This document shows positions 46,202 through 55,046 of a stretch of DNA of 64,000 nucleotides, one piece after another. Every line of letters begins with the position of its first letter. Position 1 is the stretch's first letter. Below the pieces are notes generated by a model that was not told where the DNA came from, did no database searches, and was given only the letters and a program-made list of their open reading frames with translations. Position numbers and translations under genes: made by a program. The DNA lies in NCBI RefSeq assembly GCF_031843945.1, contig NZ_JAVTJJ010000001.1, positions 310,001-374,000 on the forward strand. Direction: 5' to 3'. This stretch comes from Paracidovorax sp031843945 (GTDB lineage: Bacteria > Pseudomonadota > Gammaproteobacteria > Burkholderiales > Burkholderiaceae_C).

Positions 46202-47875
46202 TTACAGCAGGATGCGACGGTAATCCGCCAGCACCTGACCCAGGAAGGCGTTGAAACGCGCGGCGCTGGCGCCGTCGATCACGCGGTGGTCATACGACAG
46301 CGACAGTGGCAGCACCAGGCGCGGCACGAACTGCTTGCCGTCCCACACCGGCTTCATCTGGCCCTTGGAGAGGCCGAGGATGGCCACTTCAGGCGCGTTG
46401 ATGATGGGCGTGAAGTGCGTGCCGCCGATGCCGCCCAGCGAGCTGATCGACATGCAGCCGCCCTGCATGTCGGCGCCGCCGAGCTTGCCGTCGCGGGCCT
46501 TCTTGGCCAGCTCGCCCATTTCCTGGCTGATCTGGATGATGCCCTTCTTGTCGGCATCTTTGAGCACCGGCACCACCAGGCCATTGGGCGTGTCCGCCGC
46601 AAAGCCGACGTTGTAGTACTGCTTGTAGACGAGCGTGTCGCCGTCCAGGCTGGCGTTGAACTCGGGGAATTTCTTCAGCGCGGCCACCACGGCCTTGATG
46701 ACGAAGGCGAGCATGGTCACCTTCACGCCGGACTTCTCGTTCTCCTTGTTGGTGGAGACGCGGAAGGCTTCCAGCTCGGTGATGTCGGCCTCGTCGTTGT
46801 TGGTGACGTGCGGAATCATCACCCAGTTGCGGTGCAGGTTGGCGCCGCTGATCTTCTTGATGCGCGACAGATCCTTGCGCTCCACCGTGCCGAACTTGGT
46901 GAAGTCCACCTTCGGCCAGGGCAGCAAGTCCAGGCCCACGCCCGATCCACCACCACCGGCTGGGGCCTTGGCGGCCTGCGCCTTGGTCTGCACGGCGCCG
47001 GCCATCACCTGCTTGGTGAAGCCCTGCACGTCGTCCTGCGTGATGCGGCCCTTGGGGCCGGTGCCCTTGACCTCTTCGATCGGCACGCCGAGTTCGCGGG
47101 CGAACTTGCGCACCGACGGGCTGGCATGCGGCAGGCCGGCCGTGGGCGTGCCCGGCTGGTGGGCCGGCACGGCGGCTGCAACAGGTGCAGGCGCAGAGGC
47201 TTGCGCCGGTGCGGGCGCAGCAGCGGCGGCCTGTGCGGCTGGGGCCGGCGCTGCAGCCGGCGCCGGGGCGGGCGCACCTGCGGCAGCCTCGAGCACGGCC
47301 ACGAAGTCGCCCACGTTGACCGTGTCGCCGATCTTCACTTTCAATTCCTTCACCACGCCAGCGGCGGGCGACGGAATCTCCATAGAAGCCTTGTCGGACT
47401 CAACGGTGAAGAGCGACTGCTCGACCTTCACCGTGTCGCCGACCTTCACCAGCAGCTCAATGACGGCCACGTCCTTGAAGTCGCCGATGTCGGGAATGCG
47501 CACTTCCAGCGGGCCTGCAGAAGCGGGTGCCTCAGCCGGCGCTGGTGCTGCTGCGGTGGCAGGCGCTTCTGTTTTGCTAGCAGCTGGCGCTTGTGCAGCG
47601 GGCGCTGGAGCCTCTTTTGAATCAGAACCACCGGCTTCGGCCGCTTCGACCACCACGATGATCGAGCCCTGCTTGACCTTGTCGCCGATGGCGACCTTGA
47701 TCTCCTTGACGGTGCCAGCGTGGCTCGAAGGAATCTCCATCGATGCCTTGTCCGATTCGACGGTGATGAGCGACTGCTCGGCCTTGACCGTATCGCCCGG
47801 CTTGACCAGCAATTCGATCACGCCCACTTCGTCGAAATCCCCGATGTCCGGGACCTTGATATCTACCAATGCCAT
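46202..47875 (-). CDS. aceF: Pyruvate dehydrogenase complex dihydrolipoyl acetyltransferase (E2)
   Basis: 557 residues. There are two lipoyl domains (2-76 and about 124-197, each with ESDKAS), then a peripheral-subunit-binding domain (ASPSVRKFARELGVP, near 255-290) and an acyltransferase core (about 335-557) with SYDHRVIDGA supplying the catalytic His. It transfers acetyl groups from lipoate to CoA in the core of the pyruvate dehydrogenase complex. Long Ala/Pro linkers separate the domains. The first linker, residues about 84-102, is encoded by a relative of the dispersed palindromic repeat. It lies 21 bases downstream of aceE. Confidence 0.96.
   Translation of the reverse strand: MALVDIKVPDIGDFDEVGVIELLVKPGDTVKAEQSLITVESDKASMEIPSSHAGTVKEIKVAIGDKVKQGSIIVVVEAAEAGGSDSKEAPAPAAQAPAASKTEAPATAAAPAPAEAPASAGPLEVRIPDIGDFKDVAVIELLVKVGDTVKVEQSLFTVESDKASMEIPSPAAGVVKELKVKIGDTVNVGDFVAVLEAAAGAPAPAPAAAPAPAAQAAAAAPAPAQASAPAPVAAAVPAHQPGTPTAGLPHASPSVRKFARELGVPIEEVKGTGPKGRITQDDVQGFTKQVMAGAVQTKAQAAKAPAGGGGSGVGLDLLPWPKVDFTKFGTVERKDLSRIKKISGANLHRNWVMIPHVTNNDEADITELEAFRVSTNKENEKSGVKVTMLAFVIKAVVAALKKFPEFNASLDGDTLVYKQYYNVGFAADTPNGLVVPVLKDADKKGIIQISQEMGELAKKARDGKLGGADMQGGCMSISSLGGIGGTHFTPIINAPEVAILGLSKGQMKPVWDGKQFVPRLVLPLSLSYDHRVIDGASAARFNAFLGQVLADYRRILL
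47569..47625. repeat. Coding-embedded relative of the dispersed repeat (aceF linker)
   Basis: On the plus strand CTGTTTTGCTAGCAGCTGGC, GCTTGTGCAGCGGGCGCTGG and AGCCTCTTTTGAATCAG. It has the same length (57 bases), orientation and motif order as the lpdA copy, and the same flanking pattern as the intergenic repeats (TTTGCTA, AGCT, GCGCTTGT, GCGCT, GAGCC, TTTGA). Confidence 0.65.
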
Positions 47876-47896
47876 GTGTGTCTCCGGTGCAGTGGG

Positions 47897-50620
47897 TTAT
47901 GCGTACAGCGGGTTGATCTTGTCGGCGTTGATGCCGTACTTCTTGATGGCCTCGGCCACCTTCGACGCTGGCAGCACGCCGTCTTCGGCCAGGCCCTTGA
48001 GCGCGGCGACCACGATGTAGTGGCGGTTGATCTCGAAGTGCTCGCGCAGCTTGGAGCGGAAGTCGCTGCGGCCAAAGCCGTCGGTGCCAAGCACCTTGTA
48101 CGTGCGGCCCTTGGGAATGAAAGGACGGATCTGCTCGGCGTACGCCTTCATGTAGTCGGTGGAGGCGACCACGGGGCCTGTCGTCTTGGCCAGTTGCTCT
48201 TCCACGTACGACACGCGGGGTGCGTCGGTGGGGTGCAGCAGGTTCCAACGGTCGGCTTCCTGGCCGTCGCGGGTCAGTTCGTTGAAGCTCGGGCAGCTCC
48301 ATACGGATGCGGCCACGCCCCAGTCCTTTTCCAGCAGCTCTTGCGCGAAGAACGATTCACGCAGGATGGTGCCGCTGCCCAGCAGTTGGACGGTCGGAGC
48401 GTCCTTCTTGAGGGCCGGTGCCTGCTTGCACAGGTACATGCCCTTGATGATCTGCTCTTCCGTGCCGGGCTGCAGGCCGGGCATGGGGTAGTTCTCGTTG
48501 AGCAGCGTCAGGTAGTAGAAGACGTTTTCCTGGCGCTCGACCATGCGCTTCATGCCGTCATGCATGATCACCGCGACTTCGTGGGCGAAGGTCGGGTCGT
48601 AGCTCACGCAGTTCGGGATGGTGTTCGCCAGGATGTGGCTGTGGCCGTCTTCGTGCTGCAGGCCTTCGCCGTTCAGCGTCGTGCGGCCGGACGTGCCGCC
48701 CAGCAGGAAGCCGCGAGCCTGCATGTCGCCCGCAGCCCAGGCCAGATCGCCGATGCGCTGGAAGCCGAACATCGAGTAGTACACGTAGAACGGCACCATG
48801 ATGCGGTTGTTGGTGCTGTAGGACGTGGCGGCTGCGATCCAGCTGCTCATGCCGCCGGCTTCGTTGATGCCCTCTTGCAGGATCTGGCCGGCCTTGTCCT
48901 CCTTGTAGTACATGACCTGGTCCTTGTCGACCGGGGTGTACTGCTGACCATGGGGGTTGTAGATGCCGATCTGGCGGAACAGGCCTTCCATGCCGAAGGT
49001 ACGCGCCTCGTCCACCAGGATGGGCACCACGCGCGGGCCCAGAGCCTGGTCGCGCAGCAGCTGCGTAAGAAAGCGCACGTAAGCTTGCGTGGTGGAGATT
49101 TCACGGCCTTCGGGCGTCGGATCGGTGATGGCTTTGAAGGTCTCCAGCGCAGGCACGGTGAAGCTCTCGTCAGCCTTCACGCGGCGCTTGGGCAAATAGC
49201 CGCCGAGGGCCTTGCGGCGCTCGTGCAGGTACTTCATTTCAGGCGTGTCGTCGGCTGGCTTGTAGAACGGCAGCTCGGCGATCTGGCTGTCCGGAATCGG
49301 AATGTTGAAACGGTCGCGGAAGGCTTTGATGTCTTCGTCGCCCAGCTTCTTGGTCTGGTGGACGGTGTTCTTGCCTTCACCGATCTTGCCCATGCCGAAG
49401 CCCTTGACGGTCTTGACCAGCAGCACGGTGGGCTGGCCCTTGTGCTCGTTGGCTGCAGAGAAGGCCGCGTAGACCTTCTGCGCGTCGTGGCCGCCACGGC
49501 GCAGGTTCCAGATCTCGTCGTCGCTCATGTGCTCGACCATCTTCAGCGTGCGCGGATCGCGGCCGAAGAAGTTCTTGCGCACATAGGCACCGTCATTGGC
49601 CTTGAACGACTGGTAGTCCCCGTCGTTGCACTCCATCATGATCTTGCGCAGCGCGCCGTCCTTGTCGCGCGCCAGCAGGTCGTCCCAACCCTTGCCCCAG
49701 AGCAGTTTGACGACGTTCCAGCCGGAGCCGCGGAATTCGCCTTCCAGCTCCTGGATGATCTTGCCGTTGCCGCGCACCGGGCCGTCCAGGCGCTGCAGGT
49801 TGCAGTTGATGACGAAGATCAGGTTATCGAGGTTCTCACGCGCCGCCAGGCCGATGGCGCCCAGCGATTCGACCTCGTCCATTTCGCCGTCGCCGCAGAA
49901 CACCCAGACCTTGCGGTTTTCGGTGTTGGCGATGCCGCGGGCGTGCAGGTACTTGAGAAAGCGCGCCTGGTAGATCGCCATGAGCGGGCCGAGACCCATC
50001 GACACGGTAGGGAACTGCCAGAACTCGGGCATCAGCTTGGGATGCGGGTAGCTCGACAACCCCTTGCCGTCCACTTCCTGGCGGAAGTTGAGCAACTGGT
50101 CTTCGGTCAGGCGACCTTCGAGGTAGGCGCGGGCGTAGATGCCGGGCGATACGTGGCCTTGGATGTACAGCAGGTCACCGCCGTGGTTTTCGCTCTCGGC
50201 ATGCCAGAAGTGGTTGAAGCCGGCGCCGAACATGTTGGCCAGCGAGGCGAACGAGCCGATGTGGCCGCCCAGGTCACCGCCTTCTGGCGGATGGTGGCGG
50301 TTGGCCTTTACGACCATCGCCATCGCGTTCCATCGCATATAGGCGCGCAGGCGCGCTTCGATTTCGAGGTTGCCGGGGCAGCGTGCCTCCTGGCTCGCTT
50401 CCAGCGTGTTCACATAGCCGGTGTTGGCAGAGAAAGGCGTGTCGATGCTGCTTTGGCGGGCATGTTCGAGCAATTGCTCGATCAGGTAATGCGCGCGCTC
50501 TGCGCCTTCCTTGTCGATCACAGCAGTCAGCGCGTCCAACCACTCTCGGGTCTCCTGCTGATCCGTGTCGGGGGCGGTCGAAGTGGCGCTGGCCGCCTTT
50601 TGCTCGGTCTGTTCTGACAT
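47897..50620 (-). CDS. aceE: Pyruvate dehydrogenase E1 component, homodimeric
   Basis: 907 residues, normal for the AceE type found in Gamma- and Betaproteobacteria. The thiamine-diphosphate motif reads GDGEMDEVESLGAIGLA and ends with NCNLQRLDGPV. RHHPPEGGDLGGHIGSFAS and the transketolase-like GLQHEDGHSHI region are also present. It decarboxylates pyruvate and acetylates the E2 lipoyl groups. GAGGAGA precedes ATG 50620. The order aceE-aceF-lpdA on the minus strand is the standard operon. It is divergent from a FixL/FixJ-like pair across a 205-base AT-rich spacer. Confidence 0.97.
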   Translation of the reverse strand: MSEQTEQKAASATSTAPDTDQQETREWLDALTAVIDKEGAERAHYLIEQLLEHARQSSIDTPFSANTGYVNTLEASQEARCPGNLEIEARLRAYMRWNAMAMVVKANRHHPPEGGDLGGHIGSFASLANMFGAGFNHFWHAESENHGGDLLYIQGHVSPGIYARAYLEGRLTEDQLLNFRQEVDGKGLSSYPHPKLMPEFWQFPTVSMGLGPLMAIYQARFLKYLHARGIANTENRKVWVFCGDGEMDEVESLGAIGLAARENLDNLIFVINCNLQRLDGPVRGNGKIIQELEGEFRGSGWNVVKLLWGKGWDDLLARDKDGALRKIMMECNDGDYQSFKANDGAYVRKNFFGRDPRTLKMVEHMSDDEIWNLRRGGHDAQKVYAAFSAANEHKGQPTVLLVKTVKGFGMGKIGEGKNTVHQTKKLGDEDIKAFRDRFNIPIPDSQIAELPFYKPADDTPEMKYLHERRKALGGYLPKRRVKADESFTVPALETFKAITDPTPEGREISTTQAYVRFLTQLLRDQALGPRVVPILVDEARTFGMEGLFRQIGIYNPHGQQYTPVDKDQVMYYKEDKAGQILQEGINEAGGMSSWIAAATSYSTNNRIMVPFYVYYSMFGFQRIGDLAWAAGDMQARGFLLGGTSGRTTLNGEGLQHEDGHSHILANTIPNCVSYDPTFAHEVAVIMHDGMKRMVERQENVFYYLTLLNENYPMPGLQPGTEEQIIKGMYLCKQAPALKKDAPTVQLLGSGTILRESFFAQELLEKDWGVAASVWSCPSFNELTRDGQEADRWNLLHPTDAPRVSYVEEQLAKTTGPVVASTDYMKAYAEQIRPFIPKGRTYKVLGTDGFGRSDFRSKLREHFEINRHYIVVAALKGLAEDGVLPASKVAEAIKKYGINADKINPLYA

Positions 50621-50717
50621 GCCTTGTCTCCTCTAGATGGTGCGACGGTGATTAACGATCGGCGCGAAGTTTCTCATAAATTAGTGCAATTTCAAATCGT
50701 GCTTTCCATTTTCATAA

Positions 50718-50734
50718 TGCGGCATTTTGCTGCA
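50718..50734. promoter_or_regulatory. Imperfect palindrome in the aceE/histidine kinase control region
   Basis: TGCGGCA-TTT-TGCTGCA is a dyad with one mismatch, set in a clearly AT-rich stretch (about 50665-50760) between the divergent aceE and kinase genes. It is a plausible operator; no regulator is assigned. Confidence 0.35.
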
Positions 50735-50812
50735 AACGCACATATTTTCTTGTCGTGAAATGGCGCTGTGCCTGCCATGTGATTTACCCCCTTTTTGAGG
50801 GGAGCTGCGCCC

Positions 50813-50818
50813 TACACT
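50813..50818 (+). promoter_or_regulatory. Candidate -10 element (leaderless) before the kinase gene
   Basis: TACACT ends 7 nt before ATG 50826, identical in sequence and spacing to the element at 10001-10006. No ribosome binding site is visible. Confidence 0.4.
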
Positions 50819-50825
50819 TCCGCAC

Positions 50826-53381
50826 ATGGATTCCTCGGACTCAGGCATTGCTCCCGTAGCTGTCATCAAATCTCCTGCTCGCTGGTGGCGCAAGTGGTGG
50901 CGCAGCTTGTCGCCCACGCGGCAAGACCGTTTCGCCGCCGTGGCCCCGCTGGCGGCCGTGATGATGTTTCTTGCGGCCATCGTGGCGGCGTTCTGGTATT
51001 TGCGCACGGAGGAGGTCGAGCGCGAAAAGGAAGCCCTCAAGCGTGACGTGGAATATGCGCAGCAGCGGGTGCGGCTGCGTTTGCTGGAGCGGCAGGAACA
51101 GATCATGCGCATCGCGCGCGACCTTTCCAATCAGGATTTGGAGCGTGCGGATTTCTCCAGCCGCGCAGAGGCACTGATCAGCCAATACCCTGAATTGCAG
51201 GTCATCACCTGGGTGGACGAGCGCCGCCGCATCCGCGCCAGCCATTCAGCGCCCACGGTGCCTACCAGCCAACTGCGCGTGGCTGGGGAAGTGCTGAAAA
51301 CTGGCGACGCGGCAGACACCTTCAGCCTGGCACGCGACCTGCAGCAACCTGTTTATTCGCAACCCAACAGCGCAACGGGCGAAAGCGCTCCGCTGTTGCA
51401 GCTGCAGGTGCCGCTGGCCGGGCAAGGCAAGTTCACCGGCGTGGTGATGAGCGAATATTCCATCGACAGCCTGCTGCGATACGGCACCCCGACCGAGGTG
51501 CTGGCGCGCTATGCCGTCACGCTGCTCGATGGCAAGAACCAAGTGTTGGCTGGTACACCGCTGGCGCCGCGCAGCGCTGGCCTGCTGCCCTGGCCAGCGC
51601 CGGCCAACGAATACGAGGTGCCGGTGTCTCCGGTCGGCAACGGGCTGGTCTTGCGTGCGCAGGCCTATCGCACGTCACTCGGCCTGGTTGGCAGCGGCCT
51701 TTTCTGGCTGGTGGGGACGCTCAGTGCCATGACCGCCTGGCTGCTGATCGCCACTTGGCGTCACACGCGCCGCCGCATGCAGGCGCAGCAGGCCGTGGTG
51801 GCCGAAACCAACTTCCGCCGCGCGATGGAAAACTCCATCCTCACGGGCATGCGGGCGCTGGACATGCAGGGGCGCATCACCTATGTGAATGCCGCTTTCT
51901 GCCAGATGACAGGGTGGAGCGAGGCCGAACTGGTGGGCCAGTTGCCGCCCTATATTTACTGGCCCGAATCGGACCACGAGGCGCTGCGCGCCAAGCTGCG
52001 CGATGAAATGTCGGGCAAGCACTTTGCGGGCGGGTTTCAGGTGCGGGTCAAACGCCGCAGCGGCACGCTGTTTGACGCGCGCCTCTATGTGTCGCCGCTG
52101 ATCGACGCGCACGGCGTGCAGACCGGTTGGATGACGTCGATGACCGATATCACCGAGCCCAACCGCGTGCGCGAACAGCTCTCCGCGTCGCACGAACGTT
52201 TCACCATCGTGCTGGAATCGCTGGATGCGTCGGTGTCGGTGGCGCCGCTGGGCAGCGAAGAGCTGCTGTTTGCGAACAAGCTTTACCGGCAGTGGTTCGG
52301 CTCCCAGACTGCCGGCCACCTGCAACTGGTGGCGCAGGCGGGCGTGCTACCCAGCACCGACGCCAGCCATTCATCGAGCATGGACGACGAAGACGGCCTG
52401 ATGGGTTTGCCTACCGACACGCTGACCAGCGCCCGGTCTGAAAACGCGGAGATCTACCTGCCTGACCTGGGAAAATGGCTGGAAGTGCGCTCGCGCTACC
52501 TGAACTGGGTGGACGGCCGCCTGGCGCAGATGGTGATCGCCACCGACATCACGCCCCGCCGCCAGGCAGAGGAACAGGCCGCCCGCCAGGCCGAGCGCGC
52601 GCAGTCGGTTAGCAGGCTGATCACCATGGGCGAGATGGCGTCCAGCGTGGCGCATGAACTCAACCAGCCGCTCACGGCCATCAGCAACTATTGCAGCGGC
52701 ATGGTCACGCGCATACAGAACGGGCAGATCACAGAGGAAGCGCTGCTGTTTGCCTTGCAGAAGACGGCGCACCAGGCCCAGCGGGCCGGGCAGATCATCC
52801 AGCGCATTCGCGCCTTCGTGAAGCGCAGCGAGCCCAACCGCGCGCTGGCGGACGTGCCCGGCATGGTGAGCGAGGCGGTGGAACTGGCCGACATCGAACT
52901 GCGCCGCCACAACGTGCGGCTGTCGCACTACGTTGCCGCTCGGCTGCCCAAGGTGATGGTCGACACCATCCTGATCGAGCAGGTGCTGGTCAACCTGATG
53001 AAAAACGGCGCCGAATCCATTGCGTACGCACAGCGACCGCCCTCTGGTCGCAGCGTGGAGTTGCGGGTAGTGCCCCGCAACATCGAGGGGCGCGACGTGA
53101 TCGAGTTTTCAGTGCAGGACACCGGCAAGGGTTTGGCACCTGAAGTGCTGGAACATCTGTTCGAAGCGTTCTATTCGACCAAGCAAGAAGGCATGGGCAT
53201 GGGCCTGAACCTCTGCCGCAGCATCGTCGAGTCTCACCAGGGCAGGATGCAGGCTGAGAACATCTACAATGGAACAGATGTAACCGGCTGCCGGTTCTCC
53301 TTCTGGCTACCGCTGGCCCAGCCTGCGGATGCCACTACGAATTCAGTAGCAAACACGCCCAACCCAAGGACGACTGCATGA
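50826..53381 (+). CDS. Membrane PAS sensor histidine kinase (FixL/DctB-like)
   Basis: 851 residues. A first membrane helix (about 38-58), an extracytoplasmic sensor region (about 60-285) and a second helix (LVGSGLFWLVGTLSAMTAWL) precede two PAS regions (near 335-445 and 455-590). The HisKA has the phospho-acceptor in SVAHELNQPLTAISNY (near residue 615), and the HATPase has DTGKGLAPE and GMGMGLNLC. The HELNQPL form is typical of FixL/TodS-type kinases that pair with FixJ/NarL-like regulators. The TGA overlaps the regulator's ATG by four bases. Position opposite aceE is suggestive of control of the pyruvate dehydrogenase operon but not proof. Confidence 0.92.
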   Translation: MDSSDSGIAPVAVIKSPARWWRKWWRSLSPTRQDRFAAVAPLAAVMMFLAAIVAAFWYLRTEEVEREKEALKRDVEYAQQRVRLRLLERQEQIMRIARDLSNQDLERADFSSRAEALISQYPELQVITWVDERRRIRASHSAPTVPTSQLRVAGEVLKTGDAADTFSLARDLQQPVYSQPNSATGESAPLLQLQVPLAGQGKFTGVVMSEYSIDSLLRYGTPTEVLARYAVTLLDGKNQVLAGTPLAPRSAGLLPWPAPANEYEVPVSPVGNGLVLRAQAYRTSLGLVGSGLFWLVGTLSAMTAWLLIATWRHTRRRMQAQQAVVAETNFRRAMENSILTGMRALDMQGRITYVNAAFCQMTGWSEAELVGQLPPYIYWPESDHEALRAKLRDEMSGKHFAGGFQVRVKRRSGTLFDARLYVSPLIDAHGVQTGWMTSMTDITEPNRVREQLSASHERFTIVLESLDASVSVAPLGSEELLFANKLYRQWFGSQTAGHLQLVAQAGVLPSTDASHSSSMDDEDGLMGLPTDTLTSARSENAEIYLPDLGKWLEVRSRYLNWVDGRLAQMVIATDITPRRQAEEQAARQAERAQSVSRLITMGEMASSVAHELNQPLTAISNYCSGMVTRIQNGQITEEALLFALQKTAHQAQRAGQIIQRIRAFVKRSEPNRALADVPGMVSEAVELADIELRRHNVRLSHYVAARLPKVMVDTILIEQVLVNLMKNGAESIAYAQRPPSGRSVELRVVPRNIEGRDVIEFSVQDTGKGLAPEVLEHLFEAFYSTKQEGMGMGLNLCRSIVESHQGRMQAENIYNGTDVTGCRFSFWLPLAQPADATTNSVANTPNPRTTA

Positions 53382-54004
53382 GCTTGATTCCGAAAAAAGG
53401 CACGGTCTACGTCGTTGATGACGACGAAGCCGTGCGCGATTCCCTGCAATGGTTGCTCGAGGGCAAGGACTACCGCGTACGCTGCTTTGATTCGGCCGAA
53501 TCCTTCCTGTCACGCTACGACCCGCGCGAAGTCGCCTGCCTGATCGTGGACATCCGCATGGGCGGCATGACGGGGCTTGAACTGCAAGACCGGCTGCTCG
53601 AGCGCAAGTCGCCCCTGCCCATCGTCTTCATCACCGGCCATGGCGACGTGCCCATGGCCGTCAACACGATGAAGAAGGGTGCGCTCGACTTCATTCAGAA
53701 GCCCTTCAATGAAGAAGAGCTGGTTGGCTTGGTCGAACGCATGCTGGACCACGCCCGCGAAGCCTTCGCCGGCTACCAGCAGGCCGCCAGCCGAGACGCC
53801 CTGCTCTCCAAGCTCACCAGCCGCGAGGCGCAGGTGCTCGAACGCATCGTCGCCGGCCGCCTGAACAAGCAGATTGCCGACGACCTGGGCATCAGCATCA
53901 AGACCGTCGAGGCGCACCGCGCCAACATCATGGAAAAGCTGGGCGCCAATACCGTGGCCGACCTGCTGAAGATTGCGCTGGGACAGAACGCCCCGAAGGC
54001 TTGA
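53378..54004 (+). CDS. FixJ/NarL-type response regulator
   Basis: 208 residues. The receiver (about 8-122) has acidic residues VVDDDEAVRD, the phospho-acceptor Asp in LIVDIRMGGM, and Lys in IQKPF. A LuxR/FixJ helix-turn-helix (about 138-200) reads LTSREAQVLERIVAGRLNKQ followed by IADDLGISIKTVEAHRANIM. It is translationally coupled to the kinase gene and is its likely partner. Targets may include the divergent aceE operon; this is inference. Confidence 0.93.
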   Translation: MSLIPKKGTVYVVDDDEAVRDSLQWLLEGKDYRVRCFDSAESFLSRYDPREVACLIVDIRMGGMTGLELQDRLLERKSPLPIVFITGHGDVPMAVNTMKKGALDFIQKPFNEEELVGLVERMLDHAREAFAGYQQAASRDALLSKLTSREAQVLERIVAGRLNKQIADDLGISIKTVEAHRANIMEKLGANTVADLLKIALGQNAPKA

Positions 54005-54030
54005 ACGACCACGGCCTCGCTTGCTCTCAT

Positions 54031-54084
54031 TCTGATAGCTGTCTGCGCTCATAAACAAAGCGCTAGACGGCTTTTTTGCTTATA
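54031..54084. repeat. Dispersed palindromic repeat
   Basis: TCTGATAGCTGTCTGCGCTC, ATAAACAAAGCGCTAGACGG and CTTTTTTGCTTATA. The arms are GCGCT and AGCGC; the T-run after the right arm could let this copy act as a transcription terminator for the regulator gene. It ends 15 bases before folD. Confidence 0.8.
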
Positions 54085-54098
54085 AATTCCTTTTCACG

Positions 54099-54956
54099 AT
54101 GACAGCCCAACTGATCGATGGCAACGCCCTCTCCCGCCAACTGCGTACCGACGTCGCCCAGCGCGCCGCTGCCTTGAAAGCGCGCGGCATCACGCCCGGG
54201 CTGGCCGTGGTGCTGGTGGGCGACAACGCCGCCAGCCAGGTGTATGTGCGCAACAAGGTCAAGGCCTGCGAAGACAGCGGCCTGCACTCGGTGCTGGAAA
54301 AATACGAGGCCACCCTGACCGAAACCGAGTTGCTGGCCCGCGTGGAAGCGCTGAACAACGATCCCGCCATCCACGGCATCCTGGTGCAACTGCCATTGCC
54401 AGCGCACATCGACGCGCAGAAGGTGATCGAAGCCATCTCGCCCGCCAAGGACGTGGACGGCTTTCACATCGCCAGCGCCGGCGCGCTGATGACCGGCATG
54501 CCCGGCTTCTGGCCCTGCACGCCCTACGGCTGCATGAAGATGCTTGAATCCATCGGCTACGACCTGCGCGGCAAGCACGCCGTGGTGATCGGGCGCAGCA
54601 ACATCGTCGGCAAGCCCATGGCGCTGATGCTGCTGGGCCAGAACGCCACCGTCACCATCTGCCACAGCGCCACCAAAGACCTCAAGTCCCAGACATTGCA
54701 GGCCGACGTGATCGTCGCCGCAGTGGGCAAGCGCAATGTACTGACGGCCGACATGGTCAAGCCCGGTGCGGTGGTGATCGACGTGGGCATGAACCGCAAC
54801 GACGAAGGCAAGCTCTGCGGCGACGTGGACTTTGCCGGTGTGAAGGACGTGGCCGGCTGGATCACCCCGGTGCCGGGCGGTGTCGGCCCCATGACAATCA
54901 CCATGCTGCTCGTCAACACGCTGGAGGCCGCGGAGCGAGCTGCTGGCGCAGCCTGA
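54099..54956 (+). CDS. folD: Methylenetetrahydrofolate dehydrogenase/methenyltetrahydrofolate cyclohydrolase
   Basis: A 285-residue bifunctional folate enzyme interconverting 5,10-methylene-, methenyl- and 10-formyl-tetrahydrofolate. The catalytic Tyr and Lys lie in SQVYVRNKVKACE (Y49, K53), the Gln in GILVQLPLP, and the Asp in KDVDGFH. The NADP-binding loop reads VVIGRSNIVGKPMA, and the C-terminus has the family signature PGGVGPMTITMLLVNT. Length and start are standard. Confidence 0.97.
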   Translation: MTAQLIDGNALSRQLRTDVAQRAAALKARGITPGLAVVLVGDNAASQVYVRNKVKACEDSGLHSVLEKYEATLTETELLARVEALNNDPAIHGILVQLPLPAHIDAQKVIEAISPAKDVDGFHIASAGALMTGMPGFWPCTPYGCMKMLESIGYDLRGKHAVVIGRSNIVGKPMALMLLGQNATVTICHSATKDLKSQTLQADVIVAAVGKRNVLTADMVKPGAVVIDVGMNRNDEGKLCGDVDFAGVKDVAGWITPVPGGVGPMTITMLLVNTLEAAERAAGAA

Positions 54957-55046
54957 TCTCGAAGTGGTCGACATCCAATCGACACCATTGCAAGGTTCTA
55001 TCGCTTCGCCATTGAAACCCGGCGGCCCGGCCGCAAAATGATTCGC

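Noticed and set aside
47720..50617. An open frame of 965 codons antisense to aceE (plus strand)
   Set aside because: It mirrors aceE codon by codon, is rich in His/Gln/Arg/Val without any family motif, and arises because third-position G/C bias suppresses stops on the opposite strand. The same applies to long antisense frames over the aspartokinase (42559-44079), SNF2 (22164-24269) and GGDEF/EAL (11863-13770) genes.
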